Assembly (NCBI GenBank): GCA_022774325.1
Contig: JALFNN010000064.1
Coordinates: 17,694-81,693 of the forward strand
Origin: a bacterium
GTDB taxonomy: Bacteria > Bacillota > Clostridia > Lachnospirales > Lachnospiraceae
Reading direction: 5' to 3'
DNA length: 64,000 bases
This document shows, piece after piece, positions 10,230 through 19,930 of this stretch. The position numbers and the translations under genes were made by a program. How positions within the stretch are numbered: the stretch's first letter is position 1; the number at the start of each line of letters is the position of its first letter. The notes beneath the pieces are model-generated. The model saw only the letters and a program-made list of their open reading frames with translations. It did not search any database and was not told the DNA's origin.

Positions 10230-10889
10230 ATGCTTAAGAAATATAGGACAGTGTTTGAAGGAAGCGAAGGCGAAATTACGGAAAAAAAGTCCAGATTTAT
10301 TGCTACGGTTTTGCCGGTGCACAGTGAGGAAGAGGCGATTGGTTTTATCGAGCAGATGAGAAAGAAATACTGGAATGCAACGCATAACTGTTTTGCTTAT
10401 GTGATCGGAGAACATTTCGAGATCCAACGGTGCAGTGATGATGGAGAACCTGGCGGAACAGCAGGGAAACCGATGCTGGATGTCCTGATGGGAGAAGAGC
10501 TTCATGATACGGCAGTCGTGGTGACACGGTATTTCGGTGGGACCCTTTTGGGAACCGGAGGTTTGGTGAGGGCTTATCAGGCCGCAACGAAAGCCGGTCT
10601 GTTGGCGAGCACTGTGATTACAAAATACCTTGGGAAAGAATATGTGATCGGGACAGATTATACGGGACTTGGAAAGATCCAGTACATTCTGGCACAACGT
10701 AAACTTTTTGTGCGAGATACGGAATATACGGACAGTGTTAAGATTCATGTTCTGATTCCGGAGGTGGAGGAACGGGAAGTGTTGGCTGAGATTACGGAAG
10801 GAACAAACGGACAGGCGAAGCTGGAATCCGGTGATATGTGTTATTTCGCGGATATTGACGGGAAGATTGAGATATTTCCGATTGGATAA
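10230..10889 (+). CDS. yigZ: YigZ/IMPACT family protein
   Basis: A 219-residue protein with the N-terminal UPF0029 (IMPACT) domain, recognisable from KSRFIATV near residue 20 and DDGEPGGTAGKPML near 70, and a smaller C-terminal DUF1949-like domain. Bacterial members have no firmly established reaction; the eukaryotic relative is linked to the Gcn2 translation-stress pathway. It has its own promoter and terminator, so it is probably a single-gene unit. Confidence 0.92.
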   Translation: MLKKYRTVFEGSEGEITEKKSRFIATVLPVHSEEEAIGFIEQMRKKYWNATHNCFAYVIGEHFEIQRCSDDGEPGGTAGKPMLDVLMGEELHDTAVVVTRYFGGTLLGTGGLVRAYQAATKAGLLASTVITKYLGKEYVIGTDYTGLGKIQYILAQRKLFVRDTEYTDSVKIHVLIPEVEEREVLAEITEGTNGQAKLESGDMCYFADIDGKIEIFPIG

Positions 10890-10921
10890 AAAAGAGATTG
10901 AATAACGCTGCTTTGAAGTAA

Positions 10922-10953
10922 AATGCTGGTCACATAAGTGACCAGCATTCTTT
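10922..10953. terminator. bidirectional terminator between yigZ and hpf
   Basis: A 12-bp perfect stem (10922-10933 with 10938-10949) with the four-base loop ATAA, followed by CTTT on the plus strand. Confidence 0.85.
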
Positions 10954-10972
10954 ATACTATATTCGATTATGT

Positions 10973-11512
10973 TTATTGAAATTCAGGTTCAATCAGTCCG
11001 TAAGTACCATTCTTTCTCTTATATACAACATTGACTTCATCAGTCTCTGCGTTGCTGAACACGTAGAAGTTGTGTCCGAGAAGTTCCATCTGGATGCAGG
11101 CATCTTCCGGGAACATCGGTTTGATTCCGAAGCGCTTTGTGCGGACGATCTGGATTTCTTCCGGATTCGGTTCGGCATTGGTCTCTTCATCGATGAATTC
11201 CTGGCGGAAGTCATGTCCACCCTGATGTTTGGCAATGAGTTTCGTTTTATACTTTCGAAGCTGGCGCTCGATAATCTCTTCTACTAAATCGATGGATACG
11301 TACATATCACTGCTTACCTGTTCAGAGCGGATAATGTTGCCCTTGACAGGGATTGTGACCTCGATTTTCTGACGTTCCTTTTCGACACTTAAGGTTACGA
11401 TGATTTCTGTTTCAGGAGTAAAATACCTTTCAAGCTTCCCAAGCTTCTGTTCTACGGCCTGTCTGAGACCTGGTGTGATTTCGATGTTTCTTCCGCTAAT
11501 GATAAATTTCAT
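10973..11512 (-). CDS. hpf: ribosome hibernation promoting factor, long form
   Basis: Binds the 30S subunit in stationary phase and drives 100S ribosome dimers. The 179-residue length and the separate C-terminal segment (VRTKRFGIKPM to the end) identify the long HPF that dimerises ribosomes by itself. The N-terminal S30AE domain starts MKFIISGRNIEI. The ATG at 11512 has GGAG nine bases upstream; an in-frame TTG at 11521 is less likely. It is monocistronic with a strong promoter at 11614-11643. Confidence 0.96.
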   Translation of the reverse strand: MKFIISGRNIEITPGLRQAVEQKLGKLERYFTPETEIIVTLSVEKERQKIEVTIPVKGNIIRSEQVSSDMYVSIDLVEEIIERQLRKYKTKLIAKHQGGHDFRQEFIDEETNAEPNPEEIQIVRTKRFGIKPMFPEDACIQMELLGHNFYVFSNAETDEVNVVYKRKNGTYGLIEPEFQ

Positions 11513-11613
11513 ACAGCTCAACTCCTTTTGTTTGTATTTCCTATGCAGGGTGCCGGACGCACCTCATAAGAGCATTCCATAGAATAGAATCACTGTTCTA
11601 TGAATCTATAAAT

Positions 11614-11643
11614 ATTATACTCTATTTCACTATGGACATGCAA
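11614..11643 (-). promoter_or_regulatory. promoter of hpf
   Basis: On the minus strand TTGCAT (11638-11643), 18 bases, TATAAT (11614-11619). A leader of about 100 nt follows, carrying a small inverted repeat (CATAGAA at 11578 with TTCTATG at 11596). Confidence 0.65.
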
Positions 11644-11665
11644 TGAAAAAAGAATAAATTTTGGC

Positions 11666-12277
11666 TTAATGAATGGAGCGGATTACTTCGACCCGGGATA
11701 TATCGCCGTTATGCATCTTTGCCACACGGAGCCCAAAATTATCGAAATAGGTACATGCACCGACTCCAATCTCGGTCTGTTCTTCCTCAAATCGCTTATG
11801 GAGTACATCCCGAAGTGTCTGATTGTCCTCACATGGAATATGTACATGGATGATGGAGTTTACATGCTTTGCCTTTGAGGTAGCCCGGAAGATCACTCGC
11901 TCGGATTCATCGAATTCCACAAACAGGAATTTACGTGTTGCAAAGAGAATCGCGATGGAAATCACGCCGATCAGGGTGGCAACCGGATTAGAGTGTTCTA
12001 CGATGATTTGTCGTGCAATGGCAAAAAGCAGAACTTCAAATACGGTTGAAGGTGTCTGCTGATAGAGCATTCGTATCATTTCGACACCAATGATCAGGCT
12101 CAGACAGTTTTCCAGAAGATCACTGTAGTTCGGATACATGTCAAAATTCGGGATATTTTTCAATGACATCGCGAGCTTTACAGCAACAAGTATAATGCTG
12201 ACTGTAAGCACGACCGAGATGAAAATCTCCAGAAATGAAGACATTTTCCTTAAAATTGCGGTAGCATACTTTTTCAT
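11666..12277 (-). CDS. PsiE-like integral membrane protein with C-terminal soluble domain
   Basis: A 203-residue protein with about four hydrophobic segments in its first 120 residues (for example FISVVLTVSIILVAV and TLIGVISIAILFA). An apparently soluble domain of about 80 residues follows, resembling a transporter-associated domain (SIIHVHIPCEDNQTLRDVL). The membrane part resembles the phosphate-starvation-inducible PsiE family, an assignment from general resemblance. GGGGG sits before the ATG. No function is assigned with confidence. It stands alone between hpf and the typA unit. Confidence 0.6.
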   Translation of the reverse strand: MKKYATAILRKMSSFLEIFISVVLTVSIILVAVKLAMSLKNIPNFDMYPNYSDLLENCLSLIIGVEMIRMLYQQTPSTVFEVLLFAIARQIIVEHSNPVATLIGVISIAILFATRKFLFVEFDESERVIFRATSKAKHVNSIIHVHIPCEDNQTLRDVLHKRFEEEQTEIGVGACTYFDNFGLRVAKMHNGDISRVEVIRSIH

Positions 12278-12331
12278 ACATTTCCCCCTTATGAAATAAA
12301 TTGATTGATAATTTCATTCTATCGAATAAAC

Positions 12332-12394
12332 AAAGAACTGTAAAGGAGAATTTACTGGAAACTAGTCCGGTTCTTACTCTTTTACAGTTCTTTT
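12332..12394 (-). terminator. terminator of the typA-PAP2 unit
   Basis: AAAGAACTGTAAA (12332-12344) pairs with TTTACAGTTCTTT (12381-12393) over 13 bp. Read on the minus strand the stem ends in a T-rich run. Confidence 0.65.
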
Positions 12395-12401
12395 ATTTCT
12401 T

Positions 12402-13298
12402 TTATAAATATTTCATTTTTCGACTGAATATCCAGGGATATACGAAAATCACCCAGAAAATGATAATGCCATACTGAATCATTTCGCCAATCAGAGTGCT
12501 CCCAAGAAGGATTTTCAGCACCAGCTTCAAAACGACTGTCAGTGCAAGCCCGACCACATAGCGGAGCAGAAGTACGTTCCGGGAAGGGTTATTTGCCTTC
12601 GGGGAGAAGCGGAGCGTTTTATTTTCCAGATACCAGCCTGCGGCAAAGCCGAGTGCGGCGCCGGATGCTTTGAAACAATCGGTCACGTAACGATACTCGA
12701 TCGTTTGGTTTCTATAAAGGTACGCGGACTGGATGCAGACCAGTGCGGCTGCCAATATAATGATCAGGGTGATGATACCGGTCCATTTCGAATTGGAAGT
12801 GAAGCGTTCCAGGTATTTCCGCGTAAACCAGGCAAAGAAGAGTGATATCACCATAGCAGTGATCACGTCCTTCGGCGTATGGCATCCCAGGTACATCCGT
12901 GAGAATCCGATCAGAAGAAATGTAAGCACGAAAATACATTTCCAGTACCATTTTTCGGCGTTGATGGCAAGTGTCGCAAAGAGGCTTGTTCCGCTCTGTG
13001 TGTGCCCGCTGGGAAAGGAGTACCCTGTGGCAGCCGGGATGGCACTTTCCACAGCTTTAAATTCCGGATCCAGTACCCAAGGACGCGGGATCCGGAACGT
13101 AATCTTCAGGCTTTGCACAAGAAGTCCTGCGCATAAATAGTTGAATCCGATCTGAACGGCCAGCTTCTTGTCGATACACCAGTACAGTGCACAGATGACA
13201 GCGATGATGACCAGCTCCTGCGCGAGAAACGTGATGAGCTGGAAAATCGTGTCAAGAAGCGGGGTACGTATTCCGGAAAGTGTCCATAAAAAACTCAT
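12402..13298 (-). CDS. PAP2-superfamily membrane phosphatase
   Basis: A 298-residue polytopic membrane protein. The three phosphatase motifs are visible: KITFRIPRP (KX6RP), PSGH in the middle, and SRMYLGCHTPKDV (SRX5HX3D). Such proteins hydrolyse lipid phosphates or pyrophosphates such as undecaprenyl pyrophosphate or phosphatidic acid at the outer membrane face. Its ATG overlaps the TAA of typA by one base (TAATG), so translation is probably coupled. Substrate is not determinable from sequence. Confidence 0.88.
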   Translation of the reverse strand: MSFLWTLSGIRTPLLDTIFQLITFLAQELVIIAVICALYWCIDKKLAVQIGFNYLCAGLLVQSLKITFRIPRPWVLDPEFKAVESAIPAATGYSFPSGHTQSGTSLFATLAINAEKWYWKCIFVLTFLLIGFSRMYLGCHTPKDVITAMVISLFFAWFTRKYLERFTSNSKWTGIITLIIILAAALVCIQSAYLYRNQTIEYRYVTDCFKASGAALGFAAGWYLENKTLRFSPKANNPSRNVLLLRYVVGLALTVVLKLVLKILLGSTLIGEMIQYGIIIFWVIFVYPWIFSRKMKYL

Positions 13299-15121
13299 TA
13301 GCTGATTCCTCGTTTACGCATTTTAGGATCCAGGATCTTTTTGCGGATACGTAAGGATTTCGGAGTTACTTCCAGCAATTCGTCGGTATCGATGAAATCG
13401 AGGGCTTCTTCAAGACTCAGGACCTTAGGTGGTGTAAGTTTCAGTGCTTCGTCGGCGCTGGAAGAACGAGTATTTGTCAGATGCTTGGTCTTGCAGACGT
13501 TCAGCTCGATATCGTCAGTTTTGGCATTCTGACCGACAACCATACCGGCGTATACCTTTTCGCCCGGTCCGATAAACAGGGTACCGCGATCCTGTGCATT
13601 GAAAAGACCATATGCAACGGCTTCTCCTGTTTCAAATGCAATCAGAGAACCCTGATTTCTGTACTGGATGTCACCTTTATATGGGGCATAGCCGTCGAAG
13701 GCAGTATTCATGATTCCGTTTCCTTTGGTGTCGGTCAGAAAATCGCCGCGGTATCCGATGAGGCCGCGGGCAGGAATGGAGAATTCCATTCGGGTGTAAC
13801 CGCCGTTGGACATACCCATATTGCGGAGTTCCCCCTTTCTCTGACTAAGCTTGTCGATAACGACTCCAGTGAACTCGTCCGGAACATCAATGTAAGCAAG
13901 CTCCATCGGTTCCAGCTTCTTGCCGTTTTCATCGGTCTTATATAATACTTCTGCCTTGCTGACTGCGAATTCATAGCCTTCACGGCGCATATTTTCGATG
14001 AGAACGGAAAGGTGAAGTTCACCTCTTCCGGAAACTTTGAAGCTGTCGGTATTCTCGGTCTCTTCCACACGCAGACTGACATCGGTATTCAGTTCCCGGA
14101 ATAAACGTTCGCGAATGTGGCGGGAAGTCACAAATTTTCCTTCCTGACCGGCAAATGGACTGTCGTTTACGATGAACTGCATGGCGATGGTAGGTTCGGA
14201 GATTTTCTGGAATTCGATTGGCCTTGGCTGGTCGACAGAACAGATCGTATCACCGATGGAAATGTCTGCAATACCGGAAATTGCCACGATTGAGCCGATA
14301 GTCGCTTTTTTAACTTCTACTTTATTCAGTCCGTCAAACTCGTAGAGTTTGCTGATCTTCACTTTCTTCTGCTTGTCTGGGTCGTGATGGTTGACAACGA
14401 TCACGTCCTGATTCACGGCGATGGTACCGTTGTCTACTTTGCCGACACCGATTCTTCCGACGTACTCGTTGTAATCGATGGTACTGATCAGTACCTGTGT
14501 GCCGGCATCCGGATCGCCCTCCGGTGCAGGAATATAATCCAGGATCGTCTCAAAAAGAGGAGTCATATCCTTCGGTTCATCATCCTCATTGTAGGTGGCA
14601 TATCCGTCTCTTGCGGATGCATAGATGAACGGACAGTCAAGCTGATCATCGGAAGCACCCAGATCAATCAGCAGTTCCAGTACTTCATCGATGACGCCAT
14701 CCGGCCGTGCTTCGGGACGGTCAATCTTATTGATACAGACGATGACCGGAAGCTTCAGTGCCAGTGCTTTTTTCAGAACGAACTTGGTCTGAGGCATTGC
14801 TCCTTCAAATGCGTCAACAACAAGAATGACACCGTTGACCATTTTGAGAACTCGTTCCACTTCACCGCCGAAATCGGCATGGCCGGGTGTATCAATGATA
14901 TTGATCTTTGTATTTTTATAGAAAACGGCTGTGTTTTTGGAAAGAATTGTGATGCCGCGCTCACGTTCGATATCGTTGGAGTCCATGACACGTTCGGCTA
15001 CTTCCTGATTTGCACGGAATACACCGCTCTGTTTCAAAAGTTCATCCACCAGTGTTGTTTTACCGTGGTCAACATGGGCGATGATTGCAATATTTCTAAT
15101 GTCTTCACGCTTTGTATTCAT
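13298..15121 (-). CDS. typA: translational GTPase TypA/BipA
   Basis: Ribosome-associated GTPase of the EF-G family involved in ribosome assembly and stress or cold adaptation. The 607-residue length is normal. The N-terminal G1 motif [11 protein letters not shown]3 DTPGHADF and G4 NKIDRPEA are present, followed by the EF-G-like domains and the family C-terminal domain. AAGGG lies upstream of the ATG. It forms a two-gene unit with the PAP2 phosphatase, overlapping it by one base. Confidence 0.97.
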   Translation of the reverse strand: MNTKREDIRNIAIIAHVDHGKTTLVDELLKQSGVFRANQEVAERVMDSNDIERERGITILSKNTAVFYKNTKINIIDTPGHADFGGEVERVLKMVNGVILVVDAFEGAMPQTKFVLKKALALKLPVIVCINKIDRPEARPDGVIDEVLELLIDLGASDDQLDCPFIYASARDGYATYNEDDEPKDMTPLFETILDYIPAPEGDPDAGTQVLISTIDYNEYVGRIGVGKVDNGTIAVNQDVIVVNHHDPDKQKKVKISKLYEFDGLNKVEVKKATIGSIVAISGIADISIGDTICSVDQPRPIEFQKISEPTIAMQFIVNDSPFAGQEGKFVTSRHIRERLFRELNTDVSLRVEETENTDSFKVSGRGELHLSVLIENMRREGYEFAVSKAEVLYKTDENGKKLEPMELAYIDVPDEFTGVVIDKLSQRKGELRNMGMSNGGYTRMEFSIPARGLIGYRGDFLTDTKGNGIMNTAFDGYAPYKGDIQYRNQGSLIAFETGEAVAYGLFNAQDRGTLFIGPGEKVYAGMVVGQNAKTDDIELNVCKTKHLTNTRSSSADEALKLTPPKVLSLEEALDFIDTDELLEVTPKSLRIRKKILDPKMRKRGIS

Positions 15122-15351
15122 GTTCTTTTACCCTTCTTCTTACCTATATAATGTTGTAACTTGTTTAGTTTATCACATTTCTGGAATTTTACAAGTACTA
15201 TCAAAAATTTTCAATTTTTAGTTCTAAAACAAATGGGTGATTCATAGATATATAAATGTGTCCGGTGAAATGTGTGCGGTAAAATGCCAGCTATACCGGG
15301 AAAAAATGCTGCGGAAGTACGCCAACGAAAAGGAAGGAGATTTACGACGCT

Positions 15352-15978
15352 ATGTCAGATAAGATTATTGAAAACAACCAGGTAACAATTATGGGGCAGG
15401 TTGCATCCGAATTTGAGTTCAGTCACGAGGTGTTTGGTGAAGGATTCTACATCGTGGAGGTATTGGTGAAAAGGCTCAGCAATTCCTGCGACCGTATTCC
15501 TCTGATGGTCTCAGAACGGCTGATCGATGTGACGCAGGACTATACAGGAGAATTTATTATGGCATCCGGTCAGTTCCGGTCCTACAACCGGCATGAGGAG
15601 CAGAAAAACCGTCTGGTATTATCCGTGTTTGTGCGGGAGATTTCCTTTATGGAAGAAGAGCCTGACGGCTCGAAAACGAACAGTATTCTGTTGGATGGAT
15701 ATATCTGTAAAGAGCCGATTTACAGGAAGACACCGCTGGGAAGAGAAATTGCAGATCTTCTGCTTGCGGTCAATAGACCATACGGAAAATCGGATTATAT
15801 ACCATGTATTTGCTGGGGAAGAAATGCAAGGTATGCATCCGGATTTGAAGTGGGAGAGCATGTGCAGGTTCTTGGCAGGATCCAGAGCAGGGAATATGTG
15901 AAGAAACTGTCTGAGACGGAGACGGAGAAAAGAGTTGCCTATGAGGTGTCTGTAAGTAAGCTGGAATGTATGGAATAG
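15352..15978 (+). CDS. SSB-like protein with two OB-fold halves
   Basis: A 208-residue protein. The C-terminal half (ILLDGYICKEPIYRKTPLG, then IPCICWGRNA) reads as a single-stranded DNA-binding protein OB fold. The N-terminal half (VTIMGQVASEFEFSHEVFG) looks like a second, diverged OB fold of the same type. It lacks the acidic DDDIPF-type tail of the main SSB, so it may be an accessory SSB rather than the replicative one. GGAAGGAG lies about 12 bases before the ATG, a rather long gap. It stands alone, divergent from typA. Confidence 0.78.
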   Translation: MSDKIIENNQVTIMGQVASEFEFSHEVFGEGFYIVEVLVKRLSNSCDRIPLMVSERLIDVTQDYTGEFIMASGQFRSYNRHEEQKNRLVLSVFVREISFMEEEPDGSKTNSILLDGYICKEPIYRKTPLGREIADLLLAVNRPYGKSDYIPCICWGRNARYASGFEVGEHVQVLGRIQSREYVKKLSETETEKRVAYEVSVSKLECME

Positions 15979-16011
15979 ATGAATGCAGAGATATTTTGCT
16001 AAATCCTTTGA

Positions 16012-16040
16012 TTGACAGTGCTTTTAAATAATGATAAACT
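16012..16040 (+). promoter_or_regulatory. promoter of dapA
   Basis: Consensus TTGACA (16012-16017), 17 bases, TAAACT (16035-16040). The leader to the ATG is only about 30 nt, which leaves no room for a lysine riboswitch. Confidence 0.75.
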
Positions 16041-16076
16041 GTGAATAGTCAAGAAAAGTAAGTCAGGAGGAATATT

Positions 16077-16967
16077 ATGTCTATTTTTACCGGTTCTGGT
16101 GTAGCAATCGTAACACCATTTAATGATGATGAGAGTATTAATTACGATAAATTAGATGAACTGCTGGATTTTCACTGTAATCATAGAACAGATAGTATTA
16201 TTATTTGTGGGACTACAGGAGAGTCTTCTACTTTGTCGGAAGAGGAGCATATGGACTGTATCCGTTTTACGATTGAACGTGTAAAAGGACGTGTTCCGGT
16301 CATTGCAGGAACAGGGTCCAACAGTACATATACAACGGTGCAGATGTCGAGAGAAGCGGTTGAAGACGGGGCGGACGGATTACTTCTGGTAACTCCGTAT
16401 TATAATAAATGTACACAGGCAGGTCTGGTTGCACATTACACTCAGGTGGCAAAGGAGGCGAAAGCGCCGATCATTCTTTACAGTGTTGCAAGCCGTACCG
16501 GTGTAAATATCGCACCGGAGACTGCTGCAGAGCTTTACAAAACCGTTGATAACATTGTGGGAATCAAAGAAGCTTCGGGAAATATTTCGCAGATTGCGAA
16601 AGTTATGAATCTGACGGACGGTAAGATTGATCTGTATTCAGGAAATGATGACCAGATCGTTCCGATCCTTTCTCTCGGAGGAAAAGGTGTGATTTCTGTA
16701 CTTGCCAATATTGCGCCGGACTATACACATGATATCTGTGAGAATTTCTTTAAAGGCAATGTGGCAGAAAGTTGCCGGATGCAGCTTGCTGCACTTCCAC
16801 TGATCGAGAAGCTGTTTTGTGAAGTCAATCCGATTCCGGTAAAAAAGGCATTGAATCTGATGGGGCTGGAAGTGGGACCGCTTCGTATGCCACTCACGGA
16901 GATGACAGAAGCAAATACTGCAAAATTAGCTGAACAGATGAAGAAATTTGGAATTTCTGTACTTTAA
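16077..16967 (+). CDS. dapA: 4-hydroxy-tetrahydrodipicolinate synthase
   Basis: Condenses aspartate semialdehyde with pyruvate, the first committed step to diaminopimelate and lysine. The 296-residue TIM-barrel protein has the substrate loop GTTGESSTL, the tyrosine of the VTPYYNK segment, and the Schiff-base lysine in NIVGIKEASG. AGGAGGAAT precedes the ATG. A hairpin separates it from dapB, and lysC and hom lie about 9 kb downstream. Confidence 0.97.
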   Translation: MSIFTGSGVAIVTPFNDDESINYDKLDELLDFHCNHRTDSIIICGTTGESSTLSEEEHMDCIRFTIERVKGRVPVIAGTGSNSTYTTVQMSREAVEDGADGLLLVTPYYNKCTQAGLVAHYTQVAKEAKAPIILYSVASRTGVNIAPETAAELYKTVDNIVGIKEASGNISQIAKVMNLTDGKIDLYSGNDDQIVPILSLGGKGVISVLANIAPDYTHDICENFFKGNVAESCRMQLAALPLIEKLFCEVNPIPVKKALNLMGLEVGPLRMPLTEMTEANTAKLAEQMKKFGISVL

Positions 16968-17005
16968 TTGGAAGTCAGTAATGGTAAAAATGGGATTGAT
17001 AGGAC

Positions 17006-17042
17006 AGGGCTTTGCTGCCGGAAGGTGGCACTGCCCTTTTGT
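17006..17042 (+). terminator. imperfect terminator between dapA and dapB
   Basis: AGGGC (17006-17010) pairs with GCCCT (17033-17037), with an inner TGCTGCC/GGTGGCA stem containing wobble pairs, then TTTTGTT. It may give partial read-through into dapB. Confidence 0.6.
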
Positions 17043-17106
17043 TAAATAAAGATAATTGTGAAAAAAATTACGATGTTTATGAAAGAACCAAAGGAGGAAT
17101 GGATTG

Positions 17107-17865
17107 ATGGTAAGGGCAATTATGCATGGATGCAACGGAAAAATGGGACAGGTCATTACAGGACTTGTCAGGGATGATGAGCAGATTGAAATCGTAGCAG
17201 GAGTGGATGCGTATTTAGGAATTGAAAATACATATCCGACATTTAAGACTCTTGCAGAATGCGATGTGGAGGCGGATGTAGTCATCGATTTTTCCAATGC
17301 ATCGGCTGTGAACGCACTTCTCGACGAGTGTGTTGCAAGAAAACTTCCGGTTGTACTCTGTACGACAGGGCTTTCCGAGGAACAGCTCGCAAAAGTAGAC
17401 AAGGCATCGGAGTCAACAGCAGTGCTTCGGTCAGCGAACATGTCGCTGGGAATCAATTTGTTGATGAAATTATTGAAGGAAGCAGCGAAAGTCCTCTCAC
17501 CGGCAGGGTTCGATATCGAACTGGTGGAAAAGCATCATAATCAGAAGGTGGACGCACCGAGCGGAACCGCGATTGCACTTGCGGATTCGATTAATGAAGC
17601 ACTGGATGAAAAGTATACCTATAATTATGACAGAAGCAAGGAACGCAAAAAACGTGAAAAGAATGAGATCGGAATCGTGGCTGTGCGTGGCGGAACGATT
17701 GTGGGACAGCATGATGTCATCTTTGCGGGGGCGGATGAGGTCATTGAGTTCCAGCATACGGCTTACTCCAAAGCTGTTTTTGGGAAGGGCGCAGTGGAAG
17801 CTGCAAAGTTCCTTGCAGGGAAGCCGGCAGGTCATTATGATATGAGTGATGTGATTCAGTTTTAG
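17107..17865 (+). CDS. dapB: 4-hydroxy-tetrahydrodipicolinate reductase
   Basis: Second step of the lysine branch, an NAD(P)H-dependent reduction. The 252-residue protein starts MVRAIMHGCNGKMGQ, a compact nucleotide-binding motif, and carries the signature EKHHNQKVDAPSGTA with catalytic histidine and lysine. AAGGAGG is nine bases before the ATG at 17107; a TTG at 17104 is also in frame but less likely. fbp follows after 27 bases and may be co-transcribed. Confidence 0.96.
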   Translation: MVRAIMHGCNGKMGQVITGLVRDDEQIEIVAGVDAYLGIENTYPTFKTLAECDVEADVVIDFSNASAVNALLDECVARKLPVVLCTTGLSEEQLAKVDKASESTAVLRSANMSLGINLLMKLLKEAAKVLSPAGFDIELVEKHHNQKVDAPSGTAIALADSINEALDEKYTYNYDRSKERKKREKNEIGIVAVRGGTIVGQHDVIFAGADEVIEFQHTAYSKAVFGKGAVEAAKFLAGKPAGHYDMSDVIQF

Positions 17866-17892
17866 AAAAAGAATATCAGGGAGAATATGAAA

Positions 17893-19845
17893 ATGAGTGG
17901 ATTAAAAGAAAAATATCTGGAACGTCTGGCGGAATTATTTCCTACCATTGCAGCTGCCTCAACCGAAATCATCAATCTTCAGGCGATTCTGAATCTTCCA
18001 AAGGGGACGGAGCATTTTATAACGGATGTGCACGGTGAATATGAGGCGTTCAATCATGTCCTCAAAAACGGATCGGGTTCTGTAAAGCGGAAGATCGATG
18101 ATGTGTTTGCAAACACGATGAGTGCGAGAGATAAGCAGACACTGGCAACACTGATCTACTATCCACGGGAGAAGATGGAAAAGATCCGTGAGACAGAACC
18201 GAATATGGATGACTGGTATAAGATTACGCTCTACCGTTTGATCGAGATCAGTAAGAGAGCGGCAAGCAAGTATACCCGCTCCAAAGTGAGAAAGGCGCTT
18301 CCGAAGGATTTCTCTTATGTAATTGAAGAATTGATTACAGAAAAGCAGGGACTGGCAGATAAGGAATCTTATTATGCGTCCATTATCAGTACCATTATCC
18401 GCATCGGAAGAGCAGAGGAGTTTATTGTAGCACTTTGTGAACTGATTCAGAGGCTTGTTGTGGATCATCTTCATATTGTCGGTGATATTTACGACAGAGG
18501 TCCGGGACCGCATCTGATTATGGACAAGCTGATGGAACATCATTCGGTAGATATCCAGTGGGGGAATCATGACGTCCTCTGGATGGGAGCGGCAGCTGGG
18601 CAGAAATGCTGTATTGCAAATGTAATCCGAATCTGTGCAAGATACGGTAATCTGGATATCCTGGAAGATGGATATGGAATCAATTTACTTCCGCTTGCGA
18701 CTTTTGCGTGGAAAAAATATGCGAAAGATCCGTGTGAGTGTTTTAAATTGAAAGGAAGCGGTGCCGACGGCGCTCAGGAAATGGAATTGAATATGAAGCT
18801 TCATAAAGCGATTTCAATTATTCAGTTCAAGATTGAAGGACAGATGTCTAAAGTATATCCGGAATTTGGATTTGAAAAACGGAATTTCCTGCATAAGATC
18901 AATTATGAAAAGGGAACGATTGTAATTGAAGATAAGGAATACACCATGCTGGATGATTATTTCCCGACGATCGATCCGGCTGACCCGTATGCGTTGTCGC
19001 CGGAAGAGGAGGAAATCATGGAACGTCTTGTTTCAGCTTTCCAGAACTGTGAGAAACTCCAGCGGCATATGCGATTTCTTCTTAGCAAAGGATCGCTGTA
19101 CAAGATCTACAATTCAAATCTTCTGTATCATGGATGTGTGCCGCTTACAGAAGACGGAAATCTGAAAGAAGTAACGATTTATGGCAAGACCTATAAAGGA
19201 AAAGCGTTGTATGATTTTATGGATTCCTATGTGAGAAAAGGATTTTTTGCAATTGATCCGAAGGAACGTGCAAAAGGGCGGGATCTGATGTGGTATATCT
19301 GGCAGGGTGAGAATTCACCTTTGTTTGCAAAAGATAAGATGGCTACATTTGAACGGTATTTTCTGAATGAAGTAGAACTGCACAAGGAACATAAAAATCC
19401 GTATTATACATTCCTGGAAAATGAAGAAGTGATGGATCGTGTTCTCATGGAATTCGGTATGGATACAAAGAAATCGAGAATCATCAACGGTCACGTACCT
19501 GTGAAGACAAAGAATGGAGAAAATCCGGTGAAATGCGGAGGTAAGGTGATGGTTATCGACGGAGGATTTTCCAAGGCTTACCAGAAAGAGACCGGAATTG
19601 CAGGATATACGCTTATCTACAATTCTTATGGACTGATCCTTGCGGCACATGAGCCGTTTGAATCAACCGAGGCAGCTATTGAGAAGGAGCGTGATATTCA
19701 TTCGGACAGTGTGATCATCAATCGTGTTGTTTCCAGAAAGACGGTCGGAGATACGGATGTGGGAAATAGTATCCGTGAGCGGATCGCCGATCTGGAGGAA
19801 CTGCTTAAGGCATACCGCAGCGGTAAGATCATCGAAAAAATTTAA
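17893..19845 (+). CDS. fbp: fructose-1,6-bisphosphatase, class III
   Basis: Gluconeogenic hydrolysis of fructose-1,6-bisphosphate to fructose-6-phosphate. The 650-residue protein belongs to the Firmicutes class III enzymes of the metallophosphatase fold. Metal-binding blocks visible include TDVHGEYEAF, GDIYDRGPGPH, WGNHDVLWMGA and GHVPVKTKNGENP. The ATG at 17893 is nine bases from GGGAG; an in-frame ATG at 17887 is only three bases away. It is probably in a unit with dapB. Confidence 0.95.
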   Translation: MSGLKEKYLERLAELFPTIAAASTEIINLQAILNLPKGTEHFITDVHGEYEAFNHVLKNGSGSVKRKIDDVFANTMSARDKQTLATLIYYPREKMEKIRETEPNMDDWYKITLYRLIEISKRAASKYTRSKVRKALPKDFSYVIEELITEKQGLADKESYYASIISTIIRIGRAEEFIVALCELIQRLVVDHLHIVGDIYDRGPGPHLIMDKLMEHHSVDIQWGNHDVLWMGAAAGQKCCIANVIRICARYGNLDILEDGYGINLLPLATFAWKKYAKDPCECFKLKGSGADGAQEMELNMKLHKAISIIQFKIEGQMSKVYPEFGFEKRNFLHKINYEKGTIVIEDKEYTMLDDYFPTIDPADPYALSPEEEEIMERLVSAFQNCEKLQRHMRFLLSKGSLYKIYNSNLLYHGCVPLTEDGNLKEVTIYGKTYKGKALYDFMDSYVRKGFFAIDPKERAKGRDLMWYIWQGENSPLFAKDKMATFERYFLNEVELHKEHKNPYYTFLENEEVMDRVLMEFGMDTKKSRIINGHVPVKTKNGENPVKCGGKVMVIDGGFSKAYQKETGIAGYTLIYNSYGLILAAHEPFESTEAAIEKERDIHSDSVIINRVVSRKTVGDTDVGNSIRERIADLEELLKAYRSGKIIEKI

Positions 19846-19873
19846 AATTATTTTTCATACATATTTTTTTCGC

Positions 19874-19916
19874 TTCTGTAAATAGTAGTAGTAACCTGAA
19901 TTTTACATTTACAGAA
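19874..19916 (+). other. inverted repeat in the leader of the small lipoprotein gene
   Basis: TTCTGTAAAT (19874-19883) and ATTTACAGAA (19907-19916) form a 10-bp stem around a 23-base loop. The 3' arm abuts the AAGGAAG ribosome binding site, so it may be a regulatory hairpin or a weak fbp terminator. Confidence 0.5.
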
Positions 19917-19930
19917 AGGAAGAATTGAAT

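Noticed and set aside
15979..16076. Lysine riboswitch before dapA
   Set aside because: The promoter leaves a leader of only about 30 nt.
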